Positions 1-5,008 of a DNA stretch of 9,503 nt are shown one piece after another. Every line of letters begins with the position of its first letter. Positions within the stretch are counted from its first letter, which is position 1. Location of the stretch: NCBI GenBank assembly GCA_002763335.1, contig PEYS01000065.1, positions 1 to 9,503 of the forward strand, written 5' to 3'. This DNA is from Candidatus Woesearchaeota archaeon CG08_land_8_20_14_0_20_47_9 (GTDB lineage: Archaea > Nanobdellota > Nanobdellia > Woesearchaeales > CG1-02-47-18). Below the pieces are notes generated by a model that did no database searches, was not told the DNA's origin, and was given only the letters and a program-made list of their open reading frames with translations. The position numbers and the translations under genes are program-made.

Positions 1-4
1 AGGG

Positions 5-23
5 GGTTATTCAAAGCCCTCAA
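5..23. repeat. Boundary repeat, left copy of locus 1
   Basis: The 12-base string GGTTATTCAAAG at 5-16 recurs exactly at 282-293, so the non-coding block between them is flanked by direct repeats. The left copy is followed by CCCTCAA (17-23). The right copy is followed by TTTTCT (294-299). The same two continuations follow the pair of TAGTCAAAG repeats near 3559 and 3700, so the boundary architecture is repeated in the window. The function is unknown; target duplication or recombination between short repeats are both possible. Confidence 0.55.
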
Positions 24-25
24 AT

Positions 26-70
26 GTAATTTGTGTCGGGATCGAAAAATAAGCACGCCCTCCTCGATAG
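26..70. repeat. Dispersed repeat, copy A
   Basis: This stretch matches 8127-8170 in the same orientation. Both have TTGTGTC, then two variable bases, then GATCGAAAAATAAGC, one variable base, CGCCCT and finally TCGATA. Each copy has ATCGA near its left part and TCGAT near its right part (41-45 with 64-68 here), so each could fold into a weak stem. Copies lie in the two structured non-coding regions of the window, both downstream of a gene 3' end. The element was not recognised as a known family. Confidence 0.6.
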
Positions 71-97
71 GATCATTAAGAAAAGGGAGGTGTTCTT

Positions 98-157
98 ATG
101 AGAAAAAGCATGAAAAGATGCGAAAAAAGAGGGTATCAACCAAGCTTAACCTCATAA
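98..157 (+). CDS. Possible 19-residue small protein
   Basis: This is an ATG-to-TAA frame of 19 codons, very rich in Lys and Arg in its first half (MRKSMKRCEKR). The only real support is an excellent ribosome binding site: GGAGGTG at 86-92, five bases before the ATG, matching the archaeal anti-Shine-Dalgarno. No clear TATA box is placed to serve it, and no protein family was recognised. It lies between dispersed repeat copy A and the hairpins at 180-249, so it may be a remnant of a longer gene or a leader peptide. It could equally be chance, since the A-rich purine tract easily creates such a signal. Confidence 0.22.
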   Translation: MRKSMKRCEKRGYQPSLTS

Positions 158-179
158 AACAGCGGTTCTGACGTGGAAA

Positions 180-220
180 ACGCTAAGAAATTCCGATTTT
201 GAAATCGGAATTTCTGGCGT
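180..220. repeat. Long hairpin (inverted repeat) 1 of locus 1
   Basis: The arms GAAATTCCGATTT (187-199) and AAATCGGAATTTC (202-214) are perfect reverse complements separated by two bases. With one bulged base the stem extends outwards through ACGCT/GGCGT to 180 and 220. It is about 60 bases downstream of the methyltransferase stop on that gene's strand, so it could act in RNA 3'-end formation or stability, or be a repeat-element end. Confidence 0.7.
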
Positions 221-222
221 GC

Positions 223-249
223 TCAAAAATACGCCTGGCGTATTTTTGA
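223..249. repeat. Hairpin (inverted repeat) 2 of locus 1
   Basis: The arms TCAAAAATACGCC (223-235) and GGCGTATTTTTGA (237-249) pair perfectly around a single central base, so the real loop would be several bases. The arm sequence resembles those of the hairpins at 8010-8042 and 8046-8125 (TCAAAAGCTCGC and TTCAAAAATTCGCC), which suggests one family of related hairpins. In the minus-strand sense it lies just downstream of the methyltransferase gene. Confidence 0.7.
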
Positions 250-257
250 CACTTTGA

Positions 258-279
258 CTACCGACTGAGCTAGGAAGTC
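258..279 (-). other. tRNA 5'-half-like fragment (D-arm consensus)
   Basis: On the minus strand, TAGCTCAGTCGGTAG (complement of 258-272) matches the tRNA position 8-22 consensus, including GCTC of the D-stem and the GG of the D-loop. It is preceded by seven bases (complement of 273-279) that could be a 5' acceptor arm. The match stops there. The next bases, TCAAAG, do not complete the D-stem, and no anticodon arm, T-arm or 3' acceptor arm follows. It is therefore at most a truncated tRNA, or a chance match. It lies directly inside the direct repeat at 282-293. Confidence 0.3.
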
Positions 280-283
280 GAGG

Positions 284-841
284 TTATTCAAAGTTTTCTA
301 TCATATTTGATTCTTTCTCATTATATACTGCAGTACCTAATATCAACACCTCATCAACCCTATGCCTTATCACCTTCTTCACAACAGAGAACTCTCTAAC
401 TAGCGCCCTCAGCAATCTGAATCTTGCCGATGCCCTAAGCAAACTTACTGCAATCTTCGCTTGAGGCTTTGCAACCCTCGCAATCTCAGCAAAGGCCTTT
501 CTCGGATCATGGAAATTATGCGCAGCACTCACGCAGATAACAGCGTCAAAGCAGTTGCTTTTGAATGGCATCTTCTCAGCACAGCCAATAATAGCAGCAA
601 TTCCTTTTTTTCTTGCAATTGCAACAAGCTCTTCGCTCGGGTCAATACCAATCCTTATGCAGTTAAACAACTCTGATGAAAGCCCGCTGCCGCAGCCGAC
701 ATCGAGCAATAGCTGATTCTTGCTGAGGCTTATCTCACCAGCTATTATCGCAGCCTTTGAGAGCTGCTCTTGGCGATGCAGAGCTTCATAGCCTGGGGCA
801 AGAGTGCTGTAGCTTAGGAGAGGCTTGGATAACAATTTCAT
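284..841 (-). CDS. Class I SAM-dependent methyltransferase (Methyltransf_11-like)
   Basis: This 185-residue Rossmann-fold methyltransferase transfers a methyl group from S-adenosylmethionine to an unknown acceptor. Motif I is LDVGCGSG (residues 46-53), the acidic residue that binds the ribose follows in GIDPS (D67), then AEKMPF (88-93), the motif IV strand FDAVICVSAAHNF (98-110), and a motif VI-like ARVAKPQAKIAVSLL. The domain is complete, but the C-terminal substrate region is short. The start at 841 is preferred because a TATA-like box (865-873) lies about 26 bases upstream, giving a leaderless mRNA, and because family members begin close to the APGYEALH segment. An in-frame ATG at 922, 12 bases after the hicA stop, would add 27 hydrophobic residues but has no ribosome binding site. 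The stop codon lies inside the repeat GGTTATTCAAAG, so the last residues (ENFE) are repeat-derived. The substrate cannot be inferred. Confidence 0.85.
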   Translation of the reverse strand: MKLLSKPLLSYSTLAPGYEALHRQEQLSKAAIIAGEISLSKNQLLLDVGCGSGLSSELFNCIRIGIDPSEELVAIARKKGIAAIIGCAEKMPFKSNCFDAVICVSAAHNFHDPRKAFAEIARVAKPQAKIAVSLLRASARFRLLRALVREFSVVKKVIRHRVDEVLILGTAVYNEKESNMIENFE

Positions 842-864
842 TAGCTCAGAGAAATATAGAGGAG

Positions 865-873
865 GATAAATAG
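865..873 (-). promoter_or_regulatory. Probable TATA box for the methyltransferase gene
   Basis: The minus strand reads CTATTTATC here, centred about 26 bases before the ATG at 841. This fits a leaderless archaeal transcript. A second AT-rich stretch (TATATTT) lies closer to the ATG and is less well placed. It falls within the upstream extension that would be coding if translation started at 922. Confidence 0.4.
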
Positions 874-934
874 TTTTGCAGAATGTTGAGTAAATTGAGT
901 AAAAACATGCGACAATATCCATAGAGAAAGCAGC

Positions 935-1162
935 TTACAGCTTCTCAATAAATTCTTCCCTACTGATCTTTAAGTCCTTCTTAATGATCTTGCCCATTAG
1001 TCCAGGGCCTATTTCTTCCCCTGCATGGTGTGGGATGGTTGTTCGTCTGCCGTCAGGGTGCTTGTACACCATGTGACTTCCGGTTGTATGGCTGTAAACA
1101 AATCCGAACTTTTCAACAATCTTGGCAAGTTCCTTACCTGTCAATTTAGGCAACTTAGCCAA
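935..1162 (-). CDS. hicA: HicA family mRNA interferase toxin
   Basis: This 75-residue protein has the double-stranded-RNA-binding-like fold of YcfA/HicA toxins. HicA cleaves mRNA and is neutralised by HicB. Visible family features are an N-terminal LTGKELAKIVEKFGF helix, the catalytic GSH motif (G28-S29-H30), YKHPDGRRTTIPHHAG, and the C-terminal LMGKIIKKDLKISREEF segment. The length is typical. The start codon is TTG (1160-1162), supported by GAGGTG at 1169-1174, six bases upstream and embedded in the last codons of hicB. The gene follows hicB with only three bases between stop and start, so the two are translated from one message, antitoxin first. The methyltransferase gene lies just downstream and may be partly read through. 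Confidence 0.92.
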   Translation of the reverse strand: MAKLPKLTGKELAKIVEKFGFVYSHTTGSHMVYKHPDGRRTTIPHHAGEEIGPGLMGKIIKKDLKISREEFIEKL

Positions 1163-1165
1163 TAA

Positions 1166-1372
1166 TTACACCTCTATCTGTTGAACTCCTACAAACTGCT
1201 CAGAAATAGCTGGTTTCTCTTCAGTTTCCAAATAGGCTCGGATTGCTTCTTTGGTTCTTTCCAAAAGCTGATCAATGCTCTTTGCCTGTGTATGACACCC
1301 TGGGAGCTCAACTACTTCAGAGACATACCACCCTTCTTCGTCACGTTCTATAACAACTGTAAATCTCGCCAT
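1166..1372 (-). CDS. hicB: HicB family antitoxin
   Basis: This 68-residue antitoxin has the partial RNase H-like HicB fold (UPF0150 type), which binds and inhibits HicA. The diagnostic core is FTVVIERDEEGWYVSEV, then ELPGCHTQ, and a helix SIDQLLERTKEAIRAYL. The protein ends with FVGVQQIEV, as in the short archaeal and cyanobacterial forms, and has no C-terminal helix-turn-helix or ribbon-helix-helix domain. Autoregulation by direct DNA binding is therefore not obvious. The start at 1372 is chosen because a strong TATA box sits about 26 bases upstream, giving a leaderless transcript. The in-frame ATG at 1393 overlaps the TATA box itself and is very unlikely to be transcribed. Confidence 0.92.
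   Translation of the reverse strand: MARFTVVIERDEEGWYVSEVVELPGCHTQAKSIDQLLERTKEAIRAYLETEEKPAISEQFVGVQQIEV
1169..1174 (-). promoter_or_regulatory. Ribosome binding site that fixes the hicA TTG start
   Basis: GAGGTG on the minus strand lies six bases before the TTG at 1162 and inside the hicB reading frame. It is the main reason to accept a TTG start and to see hicA translation as coupled to hicB. Confidence 0.65.
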
Positions 1373-1392
1373 AGAGAGAGTTAACACAGACA

Positions 1393-1404
1393 TTTATATA
1401 AATC
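1393..1404 (-). promoter_or_regulatory. TATA box of the hicBA operon
   Basis: The minus strand reads GATTTATATAAA, a near-consensus archaeal TATA box, with its centre about 26 bases before the hicB ATG at 1372. The expected transcription start coincides with the ATG, so hicB should be leaderless while hicA uses an internal Shine-Dalgarno. Confidence 0.75.
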
Positions 1405-1444
1405 TTGTTGTCGTGTTAAATCAAAATACATCCCCGTCCATGAT

Positions 1445-1546
1445 GGGCAGCCACCATGCCTGCCCCCACCCCTTCCAGTCCTGAGTCTTGAGGGTTTGCT
1501 CTCTCAAGACTGGAGGCTCAAGACTCTGGACTCAAGGCTCAAGACT
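1445..1546. repeat. Inverted and tandem repeat cluster in the hicB / surface-operon spacer
   Basis: CTCAAGACT occurs at 1503-1511, 1517-1525 and 1538-1546, with a one-base variant (CTCAAGGCT) at 1531-1539. The reverse complement AGTCTTGAG is at 1484-1492. The arm 1477-1492 pairs with 1517-1532 with a single mismatch over 16 bases, and its inner nine bases can instead pair with 1503-1511, so two stems compete for it. A small separate stem joins GGGCAG (1445-1450) to CTGCCC (1460-1465). The cluster lies 9-110 bases downstream of the surface-protein operon on the minus strand and upstream of the hicBA promoter. A transcript-end or spacer role is plausible. Confidence 0.6.
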
Positions 1547-1554
1547 GTGAAGGC

Positions 1555-3003
1555 TCACTTTATCTCATCCAGCAGGTTGAAATCCTTGGCATGCGGCGTG
1601 TCTATCTTGAATGCAGGGAACCTGTTAGCTGCCCATTCTGGATGCTCAGGATCATCATAATAGCTTATCCCAGTTATATTCCATATCCTCCCCTCAACGT
1701 CAGGGGCGCACCTCCAGCTATAAAAGCAGTAATCAATATACACCTTGTTGTAGTCCTCGCCTGCAGCGAACTTAAACCTCAGGGGGTTTATCGGCGCCTC
1801 TATGCCGCAGCAGGCTGACGCCTCTGTGTCATTAACAAACCGCATGAGGAAGCTGGGCGCAGAGGGATTGGCCCTGTAGGTTATATTCTCAATATGCCAG
1901 TAGAGTGCATCAACATCCCAGGCATCCACATCAGCCATTCTTATCGTGTTCATCACCAGCCCATTGCTGTGATAGCTATAGAATGGGTCTCTCAGCCCCT
2001 CTATGGAGAATACTGTCTCAATAACATCGCTTGTATTCCATGAGGCAAGCATTGCATCAACATCAAACTCAACACTCAGATTAACCCCCACCTGCCATGG
2101 GCCTGTCTTATTTGACTGATAGAGCTTTGAGGTGATTGACACCCTCTTAAAAGCAGTTCTTATATGCAACGCCTCCCAGGAGACATTTTCAATTCTCTCA
2201 AGCCGCTCATTCAGGCAGTGTTCGCCAACAATGGATACATTATTCACCTCATCAATTGTTGGCATAAGCTGGCCCCTCGCTGAATACAGTTTGCCCTCAT
2301 CATAGCTAGCGGTTTTTGAGCTCACCCCGTCTTCAGGCGCATCTGAGCTCAGCACAAGGAAGTACTCGCCCTTTTTCAACAATGTCCTTGGGAATAAGGC
2401 CATCACCTCAGACCAGCCGCTGCCGGGTACCCATATAGTGGTGTTAGCCAGCAGTGTGCTTGGCTGATCGCACCTTGACCTCCTAAGCTCAAGGTAAACA
2501 CCATCCCCATCACTACCCTTAAGCCAGAGGATAACCGAGCTTATCCAGACATCTGCATCAGTATAGAAGGACTGGGCAACGCCCTTGTCACCTCCGAAGC
2601 TTACCTCGCCAACCTCTGCTACGGTTGCAAGAAAATCTGTCTGGAACCAGAGGTCAAGGGTATCCTCAATAAGGCTGGCGTTGACGATCCTGCCAGAGAC
2701 CATTGCATTCTCAAAATCGCAGCCGAGCTGTTCAAGAGAAGAGGTGAAATTGCGCGTCTTGTTGATGCGAATCGCCAACGCAACTAGGGCGTTGTAAGCA
2801 GATGTGCGTATCGCACGGTCGATATAGATGTGGTTGAGGCTCTTGACATAGTTGTCTGCCACAATCACCCTTGAGATCTCAACAGGCATCCTCTCAGCAC
2901 TAAGATGCTGCTGCTGGAATGTTACCACCACCAGGAATGCTGACACCATAAGGAGGGCTATGAATGTGAAGAACACCCCCTTCTTAGACAGGGCTACTGC
3001 CAT
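1555..3003 (-). CDS. Large secreted, pilin-like-anchored surface protein with a beta-sandwich region
   Basis: No named family was recognised for this 482-residue protein. The N terminus has a short positive SKKG followed by a hydrophobic stretch (GVFFTFIALLMVSAFLVVV, from about residue 9 of this start). This resembles archaeal class III (prepilin-type) signals and would anchor the protein outside the cell membrane. About residues 145-220 (SSVILWLKGSDGDGVYLEL, GEYFLVLSSD) look like a jelly-roll beta-sandwich of the type common in surface and phage adhesins. Twelve N-X-S/T sequons (for example NKT, NFT, NVS, NITY) suggest heavy N-glycosylation. The start at 3003 is set by GAGGTGA four bases upstream; the gene overlaps the end of the preceding gene by 10 bases, so translation is coupled. 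A GTG at 3033 would add 10 residues without such a site. A role in adhesion or cell-surface structure is inference. Confidence 0.8.
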   Translation of the reverse strand: MAVALSKKGVFFTFIALLMVSAFLVVVTFQQQHLSAERMPVEISRVIVADNYVKSLNHIYIDRAIRTSAYNALVALAIRINKTRNFTSSLEQLGCDFENAMVSGRIVNASLIEDTLDLWFQTDFLATVAEVGEVSFGGDKGVAQSFYTDADVWISSVILWLKGSDGDGVYLELRRSRCDQPSTLLANTTIWVPGSGWSEVMALFPRTLLKKGEYFLVLSSDAPEDGVSSKTASYDEGKLYSARGQLMPTIDEVNNVSIVGEHCLNERLERIENVSWEALHIRTAFKRVSITSKLYQSNKTGPWQVGVNLSVEFDVDAMLASWNTSDVIETVFSIEGLRDPFYSYHSNGLVMNTIRMADVDAWDVDALYWHIENITYRANPSAPSFLMRFVNDTEASACCGIEAPINPLRFKFAAGEDYNKVYIDYCFYSWRCAPDVEGRIWNITGISYYDDPEHPEWAANRFPAFKIDTPHAKDFNLLDEIK

Positions 3004-3497
3004 ACCCTCACCTCTGCAGTAAGCGGGCCCCACATAACAGAGCTGTTTACCACGCCGCTTATAATGCCCTTTGAGACCACCAGCAGCCTCTCTGAAGAAT
3101 ACGTTATGCTGCGGTTATATATTGCGGTGCTGTTTATTATCACCATAAAACCGTACTGTTGGGGCACCATACCCTCAGATGCGTTTCCAATCAGGTAACC
3201 TGCAGTATCACGCATGTCAAAGGTGTAGAACTCCCCTGCCTGCTCGAGTATTGAGTTATCAGTCCGCTTTATGACCCCTTCCTTACACAGCTGTTCAATA
3301 TATGGGCTATTAAGCTCAGAGATCCTTGTTGATGCAAATGAGGATAGGATGTCATTCGCCAAAAACAGCCCCTGAACAGAGTAAGGCCTCTCTGAATGGC
3401 TTGAGAGAATGAGCAGGAGGCCAACGGTTATTACACTCAAGGCAATAAACACATCAATAGTAAAAAAGTAGGCTTTTTTCAGGCGAGCTGCATGCAT
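2994..3497 (-). CDS. Pilin-like membrane-anchored secreted protein
   Basis: This protein of 167 residues starts MHAARLKKAYFFTIDVF, then has a single hydrophobic helix to about residue 31 (IALSVITVGLLLIL). This is the layout of pilin-like or pseudopilin-like N termini in DPANN archaea, with the body outside the membrane. The body contains four N-glycosylation sequons (NAS, NST, NRS, NSS) and a beta-rich C-terminal half. It is the first gene of a two-gene operon with the large surface protein, which overlaps it by 10 bases. A TATA box at 3522-3532 places the transcript start only about three bases before the ATG. The protein could be a minor pilin, an adhesin subunit or an assembly partner of the second gene; no catalytic motif is visible. 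Confidence 0.8.
   Translation of the reverse strand: MHAARLKKAYFFTIDVFIALSVITVGLLLILSSHSERPYSVQGLFLANDILSSFASTRISELNSPYIEQLCKEGVIKRTDNSILEQAGEFYTFDMRDTAGYLIGNASEGMVPQQYGFMVIINSTAIYNRSITYSSERLLVVSKGIISGVVNSSVMWGPLTAEVRVWQ
3008..3014 (-). promoter_or_regulatory. Ribosome binding site fixing the start of the large surface protein
   Basis: GAGGTGA on the minus strand ends four bases before the ATG at 3003 and lies inside the upstream gene. It matches seven bases of the archaeal Shine-Dalgarno core and argues for the 3003 start over the GTG at 3033. Confidence 0.7.
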
Positions 3498-3521
3498 TTT
3501 ACACGCATATAGTAAAAACAG

Positions 3522-3532
3522 CTTATAAATAG
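3522..3532 (-). promoter_or_regulatory. TATA box of the surface-protein operon
   Basis: The minus strand reads CTATTTATAAG, centred about 27 bases before position 3500. The message should therefore begin almost at the ATG (3497), a leaderless or near-leaderless start. Confidence 0.6.
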
Positions 3533-3558
3533 TTGTTTTAACTTATCAGGGGTTACTT

Positions 3559-3567
3559 TAGTCAAAG
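3559..3567. repeat. Boundary repeat of locus 2 (TAGTCAAAG), left copy
   Basis: TAGTCAAAG here recurs at 3700-3708, flanking the gene fragment at 3571-3702. The left copy continues into CCCTCAA and the right copy into TTTTCT. These are the same continuations seen after the repeat pair at 5-16 and 282-293, so both blocks share their edges. Confidence 0.5.
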
Positions 3568-3570
3568 CCC

Positions 3571-3702
3571 TCAATTGACTACTGTTACTGCAGTTAATGT
3601 GAAGGTGTTTATCTTGTAGCTGGTTGGTTCTCCATTGGGTATGGTCATGTTGAATTCGATTGTTACTACCGAGCCGAGCTGTAAAAGCGAAGGCGAGTGT
3701 AG
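3571..3702 (-). pseudogene. 5'-truncated fragment of a secreted-type protein gene
   Basis: The minus strand is open for 44 codons between in-frame stops. About 35 of them read like the C-terminal end of a beta-rich extracellular domain (GSVVTIEFNMTIPNGEPTSY, then KINTFTLTAVTVVN and stop). The codon pattern and alternating hydrophobic residues look genuine, but there is no start codon, signal or promoter, and the frame ends upstream at a stop within a boundary repeat. A different frame of the same strand is also open but gives a sequence with no protein-like pattern. It appears to be a decayed or transplanted piece of a surface protein, perhaps related to the adjacent operon. Confidence 0.45.
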
Positions 3703-3722
3703 TCAAAGTTTTCTTTCCAAAA

Positions 3723-3733
3723 ACATTTTATAC
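3723..3733 (+). promoter_or_regulatory. TATA box of the tyrosyl-tRNA synthetase gene
   Basis: ACATTTTATAC lies with its centre about 26 bases before position 3755, giving a short leader of about 14 bases. That leader contains the ribosome binding site at 3758-3764. Confidence 0.6.
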
Positions 3734-3757
3734 CCTCCCATCCCCCTTCATGCCATC

Positions 3758-3764
3758 AGGTGAT
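3758..3764 (+). promoter_or_regulatory. Ribosome binding site fixing the tyrS start
   Basis: AGGTGAT lies four bases before the ATG at 3769. In-frame GTG (3760) and ATG (3763) codons overlap this site and are therefore poor start candidates. Confidence 0.65.
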
Positions 3765-3768
3765 GCAA

Positions 3769-4845
3769 ATGGATACTGAAGAACGCCTTAAGCTTGTGAA
3801 GTCTGTAGGTGAAGAGATAATAACAGAGAGCGAACTAAGAAAACTGCTTCAAACAAAGAAGGAGCTGATAGCCTATGATGGTTTTGAACCCTCTGGGCAG
3901 ATGCATATTGCACAGGGGCTTCTAAGGGCAATAAACATAAACCGCATGATAAAGGCAGGATGCAGATTTAAGATGCTTGTTGCAGACTGGCATGCCTGGG
4001 CAAATAACAAGCTGTCCGGAGATCTTGAAAAGATCCAGACAGTAGGCAGATACTTTATTGAGACTTGGAAGGCCTGCGGCATGGATCTTTCAAATGTTGA
4101 CTTTGTCTGGGCAAATGATCTTGTTGTAAGCCGTGATTATTGGAAGAAGGTAATGAACATTGCGAGGCTCTCTACAGTTAAGCGGATGATGAGATGCGGC
4201 CAGATCATGGGCAGAAATGAATCAGAGACACTCTCAGTAGCACAGATACTCTATCCCTGCATGCAGTGCGCAGACATCTTTGAACTCAAGGCAGATATAT
4301 GCCAGCTCGGCATGGACCAGCGCAAGGTGAATGTGCTTGCACGCGAACTTGCACCACAGCTAGGCTATGAAAAACCCCTTGTTGTAAGCCACCACATGCT
4401 TATGGGGCTTGGGAAGCCTGCAACAGATGTAAAGGACGCTGTTGAAAGGGCAATTGACCTGAAGATGTCAAAGTCAAGGCCGGACAGCGCGATATTCATG
4501 ACTGACAGCGAGGCGGACATAAAGAGGAAGATGCAAAACGCATACTGTCCTGAAAAGCAGATAAGCGAGAATCCTGTGCTTGAATACGCGAAGTACATAG
4601 TCTTTGCATGCCTTGACAGGCTCGAGATAAAGAGGCCTGAGAAATTTGGGGGTTCAATGCAATTTGAAGGCTACGAAGAACTTGAAAGGGCATATGCTGC
4701 TGGAGACCTCCACCCCCTTGATCTTAAGAATGCAGTGGCCTCAGCTATCAACGAACTGCTGAAGCCTGTAAGGGAACATTTTGAGAATAACGCGGATGCA
4801 AAGGGGTTATTTGAGAAGGTTAAGGGCTTTAGAGTTACTAGGTAA
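3769..4845 (+). CDS. tyrS: Tyrosyl-tRNA synthetase, archaeal/eukaryotic type
   Basis: This cytoplasmic class I synthetase charges tRNA-Tyr with tyrosine using ATP. It has 358 residues, with no extra anticodon-binding S4 domain, as usual for the archaeal/eukaryotic type. Visible motifs are AYDGFEPSG (residues 35-43) with the HIGH-equivalent MHIAQ (45-49), the tyrosine-pocket YPCMQCADIF and GMDQRK, the KMSKS loop at 232-236, and an anticodon-recognition segment IKRPEKFGG ... HPLDLKNAV. The phrases DGFEPSG-MHIAQG, VGRYFIETWKACGMD, QIMGRNES and HHMLMGL are much closer to plant and protist cytosolic TyrRS than to the Methanocaldococcus form, which has IGFEPSG and KMSSS. About a dozen extra residues (KPATDVKDAVERAID) precede the KMSKS loop. 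The start is set by AGGTGAT. The gene stands alone, divergent from the surface operon. Confidence 0.95.
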   Translation: MDTEERLKLVKSVGEEIITESELRKLLQTKKELIAYDGFEPSGQMHIAQGLLRAININRMIKAGCRFKMLVADWHAWANNKLSGDLEKIQTVGRYFIETWKACGMDLSNVDFVWANDLVVSRDYWKKVMNIARLSTVKRMMRCGQIMGRNESETLSVAQILYPCMQCADIFELKADICQLGMDQRKVNVLARELAPQLGYEKPLVVSHHMLMGLGKPATDVKDAVERAIDLKMSKSRPDSAIFMTDSEADIKRKMQNAYCPEKQISENPVLEYAKYIVFACLDRLEIKRPEKFGGSMQFEGYEELERAYAAGDLHPLDLKNAVASAINELLKPVREHFENNADAKGLFEKVKGFRVTR

Positions 4846-4954
4846 TGCAATCTGCTGCTTCAAGCGCTATGGCAGCCAGAGTAGCTAACTAAATGTCAAT
4901 GCTGCCTTAACAGAAGTTTTAAATACATGCGAGCGTTTAGCCTCTATAATATAT

Positions 4955-4964
4955 CTTATATAGC
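4955..4964 (+). promoter_or_regulatory. Probable TATA box of the small zinc-finger gene
   Basis: CTTATATAGC lies so that transcription would start near 4985, leaving a leader of about 24 bases with the ribosome binding site GGGGGTTGATC (4994-5004). The 15-base duplication just downstream supplies an alternative TATA-like ACTTAAATAGC at 4969-4979. Otherwise the spacer 4846-4950 after tyrS shows only an unassigned AT-rich TTTTAAATA near 4917-4925. Confidence 0.45.
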
Positions 4965-4990
4965 ATTTACTTAAATAGCATTTACTTAAA
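4961..4990. repeat. Exact 15-base tandem duplication in a promoter region
   Basis: TAGCATTTACTTAAA occurs at 4961-4975 and again immediately at 4976-4990 with no mismatch. It lies between the TATA box and the ribosome binding site of the gene starting at 5009. The duplication creates a second TATA-like element at the junction, so it could change promoter spacing or strength. Lack of divergence suggests that it is recent. Confidence 0.85.
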
Positions 4991-5008
4991 AAAGGGGGTT
5001 GATCCAAA

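Noticed and set aside
1..171. Plus-strand open frame entering from the left edge and ending at 169-171
   Set aside because: It crosses the boundary repeat and the dispersed repeat and shows no recognisable protein; the Lys-rich end reflects a purine-rich tract. It could be the end of a gene but cannot be supported.
187..279. Complete tRNA gene on the minus strand using the palindrome at 187-214 as a T-arm
   Set aside because: The palindrome gives a six-base loop instead of the seven-base T-loop, the D-stem is not closed, and no anticodon arm or acceptor pairing is found.
3003..3033. GTG start at 3033 for the large surface protein
   Set aside because: No ribosome binding site precedes it, whereas GAGGTGA stands four bases before the ATG at 3003, which directly precedes the pilin-like N terminus.
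3479..3706. 75-codon minus-strand frame beginning TTG across the fragment region
   Set aside because: It runs through the frame-shifted version of the better protein-like fragment and overlaps the start and promoter of the surface operon; its sequence has no domain or hydrophobic pattern.
3760..3768. GTG (3760) or ATG (3763) as the tyrS start
   Set aside because: Both overlap the AGGTGAT ribosome binding site that properly serves the ATG at 3769.
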